From Rubricella sp038526735 (lineage in GTDB: Bacteria; Pseudomonadota; Alphaproteobacteria; Rhodobacterales; Rhodobacteraceae), in assembly GCA_038526735.1 (NCBI GenBank), contig JBCBGM010000027.1, forward strand, positions 1-37,681: a stretch of 37,681 nt of DNA, read 5' to 3'. Below the pieces are notes generated by a model, which did no database searches, was not told the origin of the DNA, and worked only from the letters and a program-made list of their open reading frames with translations. Positions 25,175 to 32,342 of this stretch are shown piece by piece (position 1 is the stretch's first letter; each line of letters starts with the position of its first letter). The position numbers and the translations under genes were made by a program.

Positions 25175-26287
25175 ATGGAACGTCTTCAAACCATTCTCGT
25201 TGATGCTGTGACTGAGGGGCAGATGCCCTTTTCCGCAGGTCTCGTTTTCACCAGTGATGGGGTAGTTTGGCAGGGCTGCGCCGGGGACGTCGCGGAGCGC
25301 TCGGTCTTTCGCCTTTACTCGATGACCAAGATCGTTGGTGCTTTGGGGACTGCACTTCTCGTTGAGCGCGGGCACCTTGCGTGGGATGCGCCGGTTGGAG
25401 ACATCCTGCCGGAGTTCGATGCTCTGCCAGTGTTGGACGGGTGGGAGGGTGATACGCCGCTCCTTCGACCGCAGGCCACGAAAGCGCGGTTCTCTGATCT
25501 AGCCTGTCACATGTCAGGCTCGGCCTATCCGCTGTGGCACGCGGGCCTGATGCGGTATTTCAAAGAGCGCGGCGAGCGGCCGCCGGAGTCTGGTGCGGCG
25601 GAGAGTTGGTCTGTGCCGCTGGCGAGCGATCCGGGGGCGACTTGGGCGTATGGCTATGGCCCTGATTGGCTTGGGTTGGCGATTGAGCGGATCACGGGGC
25701 AAAAGCTGCCGGAGTTCTTTGCGGCAGAGGTCTTTGGGCCGTTGGGGGCAGAGAGCCTGTCGTTCACCTGTGATCCGAAAAACCCTGCTTTGGCCGCCTC
25801 ATTCCGCCGTATGCCGGATGGAAATATCTCGCCGTTCCCGGCCGCGCCTCCGGTTGCGCCGGAGGTCTATGGCATGGGGAACGCGCTTTTTGGGACGTTG
25901 CCGGACTTCGCGAAACTGCTGAGCGTTGTGTTGCGGGGGCGCGCGCCGTTGCTCTCTGCCCACAACATTGCAGAGCTACTGTCCCCGAAAACACCGCACC
26001 TGCCACCCATGCAACCCCAAGCGTGGCCGTCGGAAAAGCTAGAGTTGCCCGGCCCCGTCACCCACACCCTCGCCGCAATGCGGACGGAGACGGATTGGCC
26101 CACCGGGCGTGCTGCGGGCAGCTTGTTTTGGGCGGGGCTGCTGAACTCGCACTACTGGATCGACCCAAAACGCGGTTTAGGCGGCATCTTCGCCACGCAA
26201 ATGCTGCCCTTCGCTGACCAGGATTTCATGCGTGTTTATACACGTTTTGAAACAGAGGTTTATGAGGGTTTTGAACAGAAATCTTGA
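25175..26287 (+). CDS. serine hydrolase, beta-lactamase/esterase class C family
   Basis: The product is a 370-residue penicillin-binding-protein-like serine hydrolase. The nucleophile motif SxxK is YSMTK (Ser49-Lys52), in the normal place. The Tyr motif is TWAYGYGPDWLGLAIERITGQKLPEFFAAEVFGPLG, and a C-terminal glycine-rich strand (around GGIFATQM) replaces the KTG motif. This resembles class C beta-lactamase-related esterases such as EstB. No signal peptide is evident at the N-terminus (MERLQTILVDAVTEGQMPFSAG), so it is probably cytoplasmic and not a resistance enzyme. The substrate is unknown. Confidence 0.88.
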   Translation: MERLQTILVDAVTEGQMPFSAGLVFTSDGVVWQGCAGDVAERSVFRLYSMTKIVGALGTALLVERGHLAWDAPVGDILPEFDALPVLDGWEGDTPLLRPQATKARFSDLACHMSGSAYPLWHAGLMRYFKERGERPPESGAAESWSVPLASDPGATWAYGYGPDWLGLAIERITGQKLPEFFAAEVFGPLGAESLSFTCDPKNPALAASFRRMPDGNISPFPAAPPVAPEVYGMGNALFGTLPDFAKLLSVVLRGRAPLLSAHNIAELLSPKTPHLPPMQPQAWPSEKLELPGPVTHTLAAMRTETDWPTGRAAGSLFWAGLLNSHYWIDPKRGLGGIFATQMLPFADQDFMRVYTRFETEVYEGFEQKS

Positions 26288-26345
26288 GTGAAAGGCGAAT
26301 CCCTGCCACGGTTGCGCAGACGGAAACAAAAAGACGGGGTCGGGT

Positions 26346-27638
26346 ATGTCAGTTCGTTGGGGTTTGGTTGGAGCAATCGCGTTGGGCATGGCAGCGCCCG
26401 CATCGGCGCAAGTGTTTTCTTCGCGCGTTGACGTGGATGGTAACGTTCAGAACTTCGAGTTCGACACGGCGGAAGAGATCCTGACGTCGTTCACCGAAGA
26501 CACGCTGCGCGATCAATTTCCTACCTACCAAGACAGCATCAGCGCCGTGGATGGCTCGCTCGACTACCGCGGTCTGCGGATGCGCGTCACGATTGGTGCA
26601 AACAGCCCGGACATCCGCCTCCAGATCAGGTCGATCAACATTGACGAGACCTTCGATGAGTTTGGCACACGTGAGCAAAACGCTGAAGCGTTTGAGGATT
26701 TTCTGACCAGCGATGGCGGGTCGATTTTGGCGCGCATTCAGGCAGAGCTTGCGCGAGTCTCTCCGGTTGATCCGGTGGCGGGCAACCCAAACTCGATCCA
26801 GTCCACGATGGTGGATACGCTGTTCTCAAACGGCGCGTTTAATACCGGTGTGCCGCTGTCGTCGTTCTCTGTGCCGACCGATCAAAGCACTCAGTTGAGG
26901 TTCAAGGGCAGCGAGACGGGCAAGATGATTTACACCCGCTCGGCCGCGGCGAACGCCAACAGCTTTGAGCTGGGCGTGCGCGGCGGCTCCTTCTCTGCCG
27001 GAGAAGCAGGGGGCACAGCGCTCAGCCTGCCGCTGGGATACACGCTGCGGGCCGATGCGCGCCCGGGCCTGCGGTTCAACTTCTCGATCCCGATCAGCTA
27101 TTCTGATACCGACGGCGCCGTCACAATCGGTGGGATCGGCGGATTTGGCATCGCCTTCCCCCTCTCCGACGTGTGGAGCATCACCCCGGCTGTCACCTAT
27201 GGCGTCGTGGGCTCGATTGACCTTGGCGCGGCAGCGCAACTCGCTGGTGCCTCTGTCACCTCCAGTTACACAATCCGTACCGATCCGGTGAACTACACCA
27301 TCGGCAACATGCTCGGTTACGTCACCACTTTGCCCTTCAACTACGATGACATCTCGTATGACCCGGGCATCAACAACACGGTGCTCAAGAACGGCGTCTC
27401 TGCTGAGGTTCCGGCGAGCTTCACGTTCTTTGGGCGCACGACGAGCTACCAGGCGGCCTATGCCTACACCTACCTCTTGGGCACCGAGCTCTTTATGAAC
27501 GACTACCACGATGTGTCGGTGAGTTGGGGTGTGGCCGACGGCAATCGGGGCCTTCTCTCAGTTGTGCGGATCGGGGTTGGCGCGACGCTGGGCCGAGACT
27601 TCACCAACTTCGGCCTCAACTTCGGCTACACGTTCTGA
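26346..27638 (+). CDS. outer-membrane beta-barrel protein of unknown function
   Basis: This 430-residue protein has a clear signal peptide (MSVRWGLVGAIALGMAAPASA|Q). Many short, glycine-rich alternating strands follow, for example FELGVRGGSFSAGEAGGTALSLPLGYT and NFSIPISYSDTDGAVTIGGIGGFGIAFPLSD. The C-terminus ends FGLNFGYTF, with the terminal Phe typical of BAM-inserted outer-membrane proteins. An N-terminal region (about 25-145, DVDGNVQNFEFDTAEEILTSFTEDTL) is acidic and probably periplasmic. I do not recognise a family. It is followed by a long hairpin and the HIG1-type gene; the serine hydrolase lies 58 bases upstream. Confidence 0.8.
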   Translation: MSVRWGLVGAIALGMAAPASAQVFSSRVDVDGNVQNFEFDTAEEILTSFTEDTLRDQFPTYQDSISAVDGSLDYRGLRMRVTIGANSPDIRLQIRSINIDETFDEFGTREQNAEAFEDFLTSDGGSILARIQAELARVSPVDPVAGNPNSIQSTMVDTLFSNGAFNTGVPLSSFSVPTDQSTQLRFKGSETGKMIYTRSAAANANSFELGVRGGSFSAGEAGGTALSLPLGYTLRADARPGLRFNFSIPISYSDTDGAVTIGGIGGFGIAFPLSDVWSITPAVTYGVVGSIDLGAAAQLAGASVTSSYTIRTDPVNYTIGNMLGYVTTLPFNYDDISYDPGINNTVLKNGVSAEVPASFTFFGRTTSYQAAYAYTYLLGTELFMNDYHDVSVSWGVADGNRGLLSVVRIGVGATLGRDFTNFGLNFGYTF

Positions 27639-27642
27639 CCTT

Positions 27643-27706
27643 GCCCTTCGCTGGTTGTGCGGTATGTCGTGAGGCCTCTCGACGTGCCGTTGACCTAGCG
27701 AAAGGC
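27643..27706 (+). promoter_or_regulatory. long RNA hairpin covering the ribosome binding site of the HIG1-type gene
   Basis: The outer stem pairs 27643-27654 with 27695-27706 (11 of 12 pairs, one C/A mismatch, one G-U). A 5x5 internal loop follows. The inner stem pairs CGGTATGTCG (27660-27669) with CGACGTGCCG (27680-27689), 10 of 10 with two G-U. After one T/T mismatch, two more pairs close a GGCC loop. The AAAGG ribosome binding site (27701-27705) lies in the outer stem, 6 bases before the ATG at 27712. There is no T-run after it, which argues against a terminator. Confidence 0.6.
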
Positions 27707-27711
27707 CCCCC

Positions 27712-27918
27712 ATGACCAATAGTGTGCTGTTCTGGTTCGCAGCCATCGCCTGTGTGGTGGTGCTTGCGATCCTGCTCTTTGGCATCGGAACCTTCGCCAA
27801 GGGCGGCGATTTCAACAAGAAATACGCCAACAAGATCATGCGTGCCCGCCTGGCGGCGCAGTTTGTGGCGGTGATCTTGATTGTCGGGTTCGCGTATCTG
27901 GCAAGCCGCGGAGGTTAA
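27712..27918 (+). CDS. twin-transmembrane HIG1-type small protein
   Basis: This 68-residue protein has two membrane helices (about 6-27, FWFAAIACVVVLAILLFGIGTF, and 47-64, AAQFVAVILIVGFAYLA). They are joined by the polar loop AKGGDFNKKYANKIMRARL, the pattern of the HIG1 domain family. Relatives (Rcf1/HIGD) act in cytochrome oxidase and supercomplex assembly in mitochondria. The alphaproteobacterial role is not settled. Its ribosome binding site is buried in the hairpin at 27643-27706. The adenosyltransferase GTG follows the stop by one base, so the two are probably coupled. Confidence 0.88.
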   Translation: MTNSVLFWFAAIACVVVLAILLFGIGTFAKGGDFNKKYANKIMRARLAAQFVAVILIVGFAYLASRGG

Positions 27919-27919
27919 T

Positions 27920-28492
27920 GTGGTAGTCCTGAACAAAATCTACACCCGCACCGGTGATGCGGGCGACACAGCGCTGGGCGATGGCAGCCGAGTGGCGAAG
28001 CACTCCGCGCGGGTGACATCCTACGGCACGGTCGATGAGCTGAATGCGACCGTGGGCCTGGCACGCCAGCATGCCAACGAAGAGATTGATGCGGCTCTGA
28101 TGCGCATCTCCAACGACCTCTTCGATCTCGGCGCCGACCTCTGCACCCCCGATATGGAGAAAGACGGAGAGCGTGAGTATCCGCCCCTCCGCGTGATCCC
28201 GGCGCAAGTTGAGCGACTTGAGGCCGAGATCGACGTGATGAACGCCAATCTCACACCACTGCGGAGCTTTATCCTGCCCGGAGGATCGCCTCTCGCCGCG
28301 CAACTGCACCTCTGCCGCACCATCTGCCGCCGCGCAGAGCGGGGCGTGGTGGAACTTTCCGCCACCGAGCCAGTGAACGAATCTGCGCTGAAGTATCTCA
28401 ACCGCCTGAGCGACTGGTTCTTCGTGGCGGGACGGGTTGCTAATGACAACGGGGCGTCAGATGTGCTTTGGGTCCCCGGAGCCAACCGCTGA
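27920..28492 (+). CDS. cob(I)yrinic acid a,c-diamide adenosyltransferase, PduO type
   Basis: This 190-residue enzyme transfers adenosyl from ATP to cob(I)alamin. The N-terminal ATP site is IYTRTGDAGDTALGDGSRVAKHSARVTSYGTVDELNATVGL. The conserved arginine segment is LCRTICRRAERGVVEL, followed by LNRLSDWFFVAGR. The GTG start at 27920 is chosen because GGAGG (27910-27914) lies five bases upstream, inside the end of the HIG1-type gene; the TTG further upstream lacks one. No cobalamin riboswitch is visible upstream. It supplies adenosylcobalamin, needed for example by methylmalonyl-CoA mutase, so it fits an acyl-CoA catabolic context. Confidence 0.94.
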   Translation: MVVLNKIYTRTGDAGDTALGDGSRVAKHSARVTSYGTVDELNATVGLARQHANEEIDAALMRISNDLFDLGADLCTPDMEKDGEREYPPLRVIPAQVERLEAEIDVMNANLTPLRSFILPGGSPLAAQLHLCRTICRRAERGVVELSATEPVNESALKYLNRLSDWFFVAGRVANDNGASDVLWVPGANR

Positions 28493-28505
28493 CGTGGCGT
28501 TTCAA

Positions 28506-28521
28506 TTGACGTGCACGTCAA
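28506..28521. promoter_or_regulatory. MerR-type operator palindrome upstream of etfB
   Basis: TTGACGTGCACGTCAA is a perfect 16-base palindrome with the same arms as the two sites before the MerR gene at 7735 and 7787. It lies 125 bases upstream of the etfB ATG and 13 bases after the adenosyltransferase stop. TTGACG could double as a -35; the -10 is unclear. Confidence 0.65.
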
Positions 28522-28586
28522 CCAGCGATTAACGGCGAGAAATGTCCATCCAGACGTCGCATTTGCCCTAGGCGAGTGTGGCAGCC

Positions 28587-28625
28587 AAGGTTAGGACCTT
28601 CGAGCGCATGCGGCGCGGGAGCGCC
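28587..28625 (+). other. two small hairpins in the etfB leader
   Basis: AAGGT-TAGG-ACCTT (28587-28600) and GGCGC-GGGA-GCGCC (28612-28625) stand upstream of the GAGGAG ribosome binding site. They may stabilise the etfBA message. Evidence is structural only. Confidence 0.3.
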
Positions 28626-28645
28626 CTTGAGAGGAGACTTTGGTT

Positions 28646-29407
28646 ATGAAGGTATTGGTGCCTGTAAAGCGGGTGATCGATTATAACGTGAAGGTTCGCG
28701 TGAAAGCGGACGGATCGGGCGTTGATCTCGCAAACGTCAAAATGTCGATGAACCCGTTTGATGAGATCGCTGTGGAAGAGGCAATTCGCCTCAAGGAGGC
28801 GGGTGTCGCAACCGAGATTGTCGCCGTGTCCGTTGGCGTAAAGCAAAGCCAAGAGACGCTGCGCACCGCCCTCGCGATGGGTGCGGACCGGGCCATTTTG
28901 GTCAATGCCGCTGACGACGTGCACACCGATATTGAGCCGCTCGCGGTTGCCAAAATTCTCGCCAAAGTCGTTGAGGAAGAGGCGCCGGGCCTCGTGCTCG
29001 CAGGCAAGCAAGCGATCGACAACGACATGAACGCGACGGGCCAAATGCTCTCTGCCCTTCTGGGCTGGAGCCAGGCAACCTACGCCTCTGAAGTGAAGGT
29101 TGAGGGCGACACAGCGGTTGTCACGCGTGAAGTGGATGGCGGTTTGCAGACGGTGAAGGTCAAAATGCCCGCCATCGTCACCGTTGATCTGCGCCTCAAT
29201 GAGCCGCGCTACGCCTCGCTGCCCAACATCATGAAAGCGAAAAAGAAGCCGCTGGATGAAAAGACACCGGCAGATTACGGCGTTGATGTTGCGCCGCGCC
29301 TCACTGTGCTCAAAACATCAGAGCCTGCAGAGCGCGCAGCCGGGGTGAAGGTCGCCTCGGTGGGTGAGCTGCTGGAGAAACTGAAGTCAGAAGCGGGAGT
29401 GATCTGA
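28646..29407 (+). CDS. etfB: electron transfer flavoprotein beta subunit
   Basis: EtfB, 253 residues, is the AMP-binding half of the ETF dimer that accepts electrons from acyl-CoA dehydrogenases. It starts MKVLVPVKRVIDYNVKVRVK and contains MNPFDEIAVEEAIRLKEAG and the signature DLRLNEPRYASLPNIMKAKKKPLD. The start is set by GAGGAGA about 10 bases ahead. It shares a base with etfA (TGATG at 29405-29409), so subunits are made in step. The upstream palindrome implies control by the beta-oxidation regulator. Confidence 0.96.
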   Translation: MKVLVPVKRVIDYNVKVRVKADGSGVDLANVKMSMNPFDEIAVEEAIRLKEAGVATEIVAVSVGVKQSQETLRTALAMGADRAILVNAADDVHTDIEPLAVAKILAKVVEEEAPGLVLAGKQAIDNDMNATGQMLSALLGWSQATYASEVKVEGDTAVVTREVDGGLQTVKVKMPAIVTVDLRLNEPRYASLPNIMKAKKKPLDEKTPADYGVDVAPRLTVLKTSEPAERAAGVKVASVGELLEKLKSEAGVI

Positions 29408-30336
29408 TGGCCGTTTTACTTGTTGCAGAAATGAACGGCGACACGCTCGCCGCAGACGCCACCGCAAAAGCTCTGACCGCTGCCGCGCAACTTGGCCCGG
29501 TGACGGTTCTCGTCGCAGCGGGCGATGCGAGCGCGGCAGCGTCTGAAGTGGCGGCTTTGTCGGGTGTTGAGAAGGTGATCGCCGTCTCTGACGCGTCTTT
29601 GGCCAACGGCCTCGCAGAGCCGCTCGCGGCACTCGTGCATGGCATGGCGGATGGCTTTGGCCACATTGTCTCTCCGGCGACGGTGTCTGGCAAAAACGTT
29701 ATGCCGCGTGTCGCAGCGATGCTCGACGTGATGGTGCTGTCTGATGTCTCAGGTATCGTTGATGCGGAAACGTTTGAGCGCCCGATCTACGCCGGCAACG
29801 CGATCCAGACCGTGAAGTCTGCCGATCCGGTGAAGGTGATGACCGTGCGCACCTCGACCTTTGAGGCGGCGGCTGCTGGCGGCTCTGCGGCTGTTGAGGC
29901 AGGTGCGGCAGCGGCCAATCCGGGCCTTTCGGAGTGGATCGAGGACAAAGTCGAGGCGTCGGATCGCCCCGAGCTGACCTCGGCCAAAGTGGTCGTGTCC
30001 GGCGGGCGCGGTGTGGGTTCGGAAGAGAACTTCGCCATCATCGAGAAGCTGGCTGACACGCTGGGAGCAGCCGTTGGCGCATCGCGCGCTGCGGTCGACT
30101 CGGGCTATGCGCCGAATGACTGGCAGGTTGGCCAAACCGGTAAGGTCGTGGCACCTGAGCTCTACATCGCTGTGGGCATCTCGGGTGCGATCCAGCATCT
30201 TGCAGGCATGAAAGACAGCAAAGTGATTGTCGCAATCAACAAAGATGAGGAAGCGCCGATCTTCCAGGTGGCAGACTACGGTCTGGTCGCTGACCTCTTC
30301 GACGCCGTGCCGGAGTTGCAAAGCTCGGTCGACTAA
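29407..30336 (+). CDS. etfA: electron transfer flavoprotein alpha subunit
   Basis: EtfA has 309 residues and holds FAD. The C-terminal domain shows VVSGGRGVGSEENFAIIEKLADTLGAAVGASRAAVDSGY, then PNDWQVGQTGKVVAPELYIAVGISGAIQHLAGMKDSKVIVAINKDEEAPIF, the FAD-binding signature. The N-terminal domain is the usual mixed fold (MAVLLVAEMNGDTLA). The heterodimer passes electrons to ETF-ubiquinone oxidoreductase, which is not in this window. A strong bidirectional terminator follows 20 bases after its stop. Confidence 0.96.
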   Translation: MAVLLVAEMNGDTLAADATAKALTAAAQLGPVTVLVAAGDASAAASEVAALSGVEKVIAVSDASLANGLAEPLAALVHGMADGFGHIVSPATVSGKNVMPRVAAMLDVMVLSDVSGIVDAETFERPIYAGNAIQTVKSADPVKVMTVRTSTFEAAAAGGSAAVEAGAAAANPGLSEWIEDKVEASDRPELTSAKVVVSGGRGVGSEENFAIIEKLADTLGAAVGASRAAVDSGYAPNDWQVGQTGKVVAPELYIAVGISGAIQHLAGMKDSKVIVAINKDEEAPIFQVADYGLVADLFDAVPELQSSVD

Positions 30337-30356
30337 GCGGCTCAGCATCAAAGACA

Positions 30357-30390
30357 CTTAAAAAGGGCGCCCGCGAGCGCCCTTTTTTAA
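30357..30390. terminator. bidirectional terminator between etfA and the DUF6473-like gene
   Basis: TTAAAAAGGGCGC and GCGCCCTTTTTTAA form a long stem around a CCGCGA loop, with an A-run on one side and a T-run on the other. It serves both convergent genes. The stop codon of the minus-strand gene (30387-30389) lies inside the terminator. Confidence 0.9.
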
Positions 30391-31238
30391 TACCCCAGCA
30401 GGTACCGCAGCGGATCCTCCAGCAAGTCAGCCACCTCCCTGTGCATCGTGGCGGACGGAAACCGCCGCGCCACGTTGAGCCCCTGCATCCCCAACAGCCG
30501 ATCGCCCGCGCTGCCGCGCGCGGCCTCTGGGTTGGCGACATATTCCACAAATACATCCACCTCGCCTTTGACCGCCTCGATCATCTCGCGGGTGATGAAG
30601 GCGGGCAGCGCGTGGCGCCCCTCTTTCGGGCTGAGCCCACCGCTTACCTCTGGCGCGATTTCGGAGAACCAGAGCAGCACCTTTTTGGTTTCGATATCGG
30701 TTAAAAGCTCTTTCATCCGCGCGATCCAGGACTGCTTGAACTCAAGCAAAATCATATTGAACCGCTGCGCATCGACCTCGTGCAGGCGCACCAACATGTT
30801 GTGCACAAACCGAAATTCCGCGAAATCCACCTCCGGATAGAGCGTCGTGAGCATCTCAGACGGTTCACGAAACCGCTCGTTCCGCCGCACAAAGACAGAA
30901 TACAGCCGGTTGTTCATCGTGTGTGCCGACATCGCTGCGATCACACAGACCTTGGCGCAAGAGCACGCCTCCAAGATCACCGGGTCTTTCAGAAAAAACC
31001 CTGGCCCCGCCCCTGGCGTACCCCAATTGCTGACCTGATGGCCGAGTTTCTCCTGCAGAAGGTCAGGATAAGTGATCGGAGAGAACTTTCCATACGTCTC
31101 TGACGCGCCGATGCAGGCGACATAGGGCTTCGTGAGGTCAGGCATCGGGCCGCGAAAGACCTGTCGCGCGCGGCCAAATCGGTACTCATCATAGTTTAGG
31201 TGCTCGGTCACACCGGGGATGGGTTTGAGCTCGGTCAT
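30387..31238 (-). CDS. DUF6473-like protein
   Basis: This 283-residue cytoplasmic protein has no signal peptide. Visible blocks are PYVACIGASETYGKFSPITYPDLLQEKLG, VSNWGTPGAGPGFFLKDPVI and IAAMSAHTMNNRLYSVFVRRNERF, and a C-terminal MHREVADLLEDPLRYLLGY. I associate this with the DUF6473 family of Rhodobacteraceae; the GASETYG and NWGTPGAG blocks are reminiscent of SGNH hydrolases or sulfotransferase-like folds, but no catalytic set can be shown. The start at 31238 has GGAG six bases ahead; an ATG one codon upstream is also possible. It is divergent from hbd across about 130 bases. Confidence 0.7.
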   Translation of the reverse strand: MTELKPIPGVTEHLNYDEYRFGRARQVFRGPMPDLTKPYVACIGASETYGKFSPITYPDLLQEKLGHQVSNWGTPGAGPGFFLKDPVILEACSCAKVCVIAAMSAHTMNNRLYSVFVRRNERFREPSEMLTTLYPEVDFAEFRFVHNMLVRLHEVDAQRFNMILLEFKQSWIARMKELLTDIETKKVLLWFSEIAPEVSGGLSPKEGRHALPAFITREMIEAVKGEVDVFVEYVANPEAARGSAGDRLLGMQGLNVARRFPSATMHREVADLLEDPLRYLLGY

Positions 31239-31315
31239 CATGCGCTCCGCAGGGCAGGGGATGCGGGCTCACCCTAGGGGCGCAGTTGTAAACAGAGCCT
31301 GAACGCGACGCCCCC

Positions 31316-31345
31316 TTGCGGAGGGTCTTCGCACGGGACTATCGT
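31316..31345 (+). promoter_or_regulatory. possible promoter of the 3-hydroxybutyryl-CoA dehydrogenase gene
   Basis: TTGCGG (31316-31321) and TATCGT (31340-31345) are 18 bases apart, 26 bases before the ATG. The hexamers match consensus at about four positions each. No MerR-type palindrome is found here. Confidence 0.35.
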
Positions 31346-31371
31346 GCATTTGCAATGACAGGAGCAGCCGT

Positions 31372-32247
31372 ATGACAGTGCAAACCGTAGGGGTGATCGG
31401 GGCCGGTCAAATGGGCAACGGCATCGCCCATGTCTTTGCACTCGCAGGATATAATGTCCGCCTTAATGACATCTCGGCTGAGGCGGTAGATGCCGCCATC
31501 GGCAAAATCTCCGCCAATCTGGAGCGTCAGGTCGCCCGCGGCAAAGTCGCCGCAGAAGATCGCGATGCCGCGCTCAAGCGCATCCAGAAAGAGATGGACG
31601 TTGCCGCGATTGGCAGCAGTGATCTGGTCATAGAAGCGGCGACCGAGAACGAGGATATCAAAAACCAGATATTCGCCGGGCTCGCTCCGCATCTCGCAGA
31701 TCACACGATCCTGACGTCCAACACTTCGTCTATCTCGATCACGCGGCTTGCCTCCCGAACCGATCGGCCTGAGCGGTTTATGGGGTTTCATTTCATGAAC
31801 CCGGTGCCAGTGATGCAGCTGGTGGAGCTCATCCGCGGCATCGCCACAGACCAAGAAACCTATCAGACGCTCGCGGGCGTGGTGGACCGGATCGGCAAAC
31901 AGGCGGCAAGTGCTGAGGATTTTCCGGCCTTTATCGTCAACCGCATTCTCATGCCGATGATCAACGAGGCGATTTATACGCTCTACGAAGGGGTAGGATC
32001 GGTGCAATCGATTGATACGTCGCTGAAGCTCGGCGCCAACCATCCGATGGGGCCGCTGCAGCTTGCCGATTTCATTGGGCTCGACACCTGCCTTGCGATC
32101 ATGAACGTGCTGCATGATGGCCTCGCGGACACAAAATACCGCCCGTGCCCGCTCTTGGTGAAATATGTCGAGGCCGGGTGGCTGGGGCTCAAGACGCAAC
32201 GCGGGTTTTATGACTACCGGGGCGATACCCCGGTGCCGACGCGCTGA
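31372..32247 (+). CDS. hbd: 3-hydroxybutyryl-CoA dehydrogenase
   Basis: This 291-residue NAD(P)-dependent dehydrogenase interconverts 3-hydroxybutyryl-CoA and acetoacetyl-CoA. The N-terminal Rossmann motif is VGVIGAGQMGNGIAHVFALAGYNVRLND. SNTSSISITRLAS and the catalytic His region FMGFHFMNPVPVMQLVELI follow. The C-terminal helical domain contains GFIVNRILMPMINEAI-like DFPAFIVNRILMPMINEA and LGANHPMGPLQLADFIGLDTCL. AGGAG precedes the ATG. It lies close to etfBA but is separated by a terminator and the divergent DUF6473-like gene, so it is a separate unit. Element copy A starts 14 bases after its stop. Confidence 0.94.
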   Translation: MTVQTVGVIGAGQMGNGIAHVFALAGYNVRLNDISAEAVDAAIGKISANLERQVARGKVAAEDRDAALKRIQKEMDVAAIGSSDLVIEAATENEDIKNQIFAGLAPHLADHTILTSNTSSISITRLASRTDRPERFMGFHFMNPVPVMQLVELIRGIATDQETYQTLAGVVDRIGKQAASAEDFPAFIVNRILMPMINEAIYTLYEGVGSVQSIDTSLKLGANHPMGPLQLADFIGLDTCLAIMNVLHDGLADTKYRPCPLLVKYVEAGWLGLKTQRGFYDYRGDTPVPTR

Positions 32248-32260
32248 TTGCCAGGGATGC

Positions 32261-32323
32261 GGGGGCTCTGCCCCCTTGAGCCTGCGGCTCAATTCCCCCG
32301 AGGTATTTCTATCAAGATGAAGA
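32261..32323 (+). repeat. 3'-end dispersed element, copy A (after hbd)
   Basis: GGGGGC-TCT-GCCCCC (32261-32275) and TTGAGCC-TGC-GGCTCAA (32276-32292) are two adjacent perfect hairpins. They are followed by a tail (32295-32323) that begins CCCCCGAGGTATTT and ends CAAGATGAAGA. The 29-base tail is identical to that of copy C at 35653-35681 on the other strand. Confidence 0.7.
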
Positions 32324-32342
32324 GGGTGGGCACGCGCTTTGC

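Noticed and set aside
25175..26287. Antibiotic-resistance beta-lactamase
   Set aside because: It has SxxK but no evident signal peptide and no KTG motif; it resembles housekeeping esterases of this superfamily.
27639..27711. Cobalamin riboswitch before the adenosyltransferase operon
   Set aside because: The gap is only 73 bases and holds one long hairpin; the B12-box and multi-stem core of a cobalamin riboswitch are not present.
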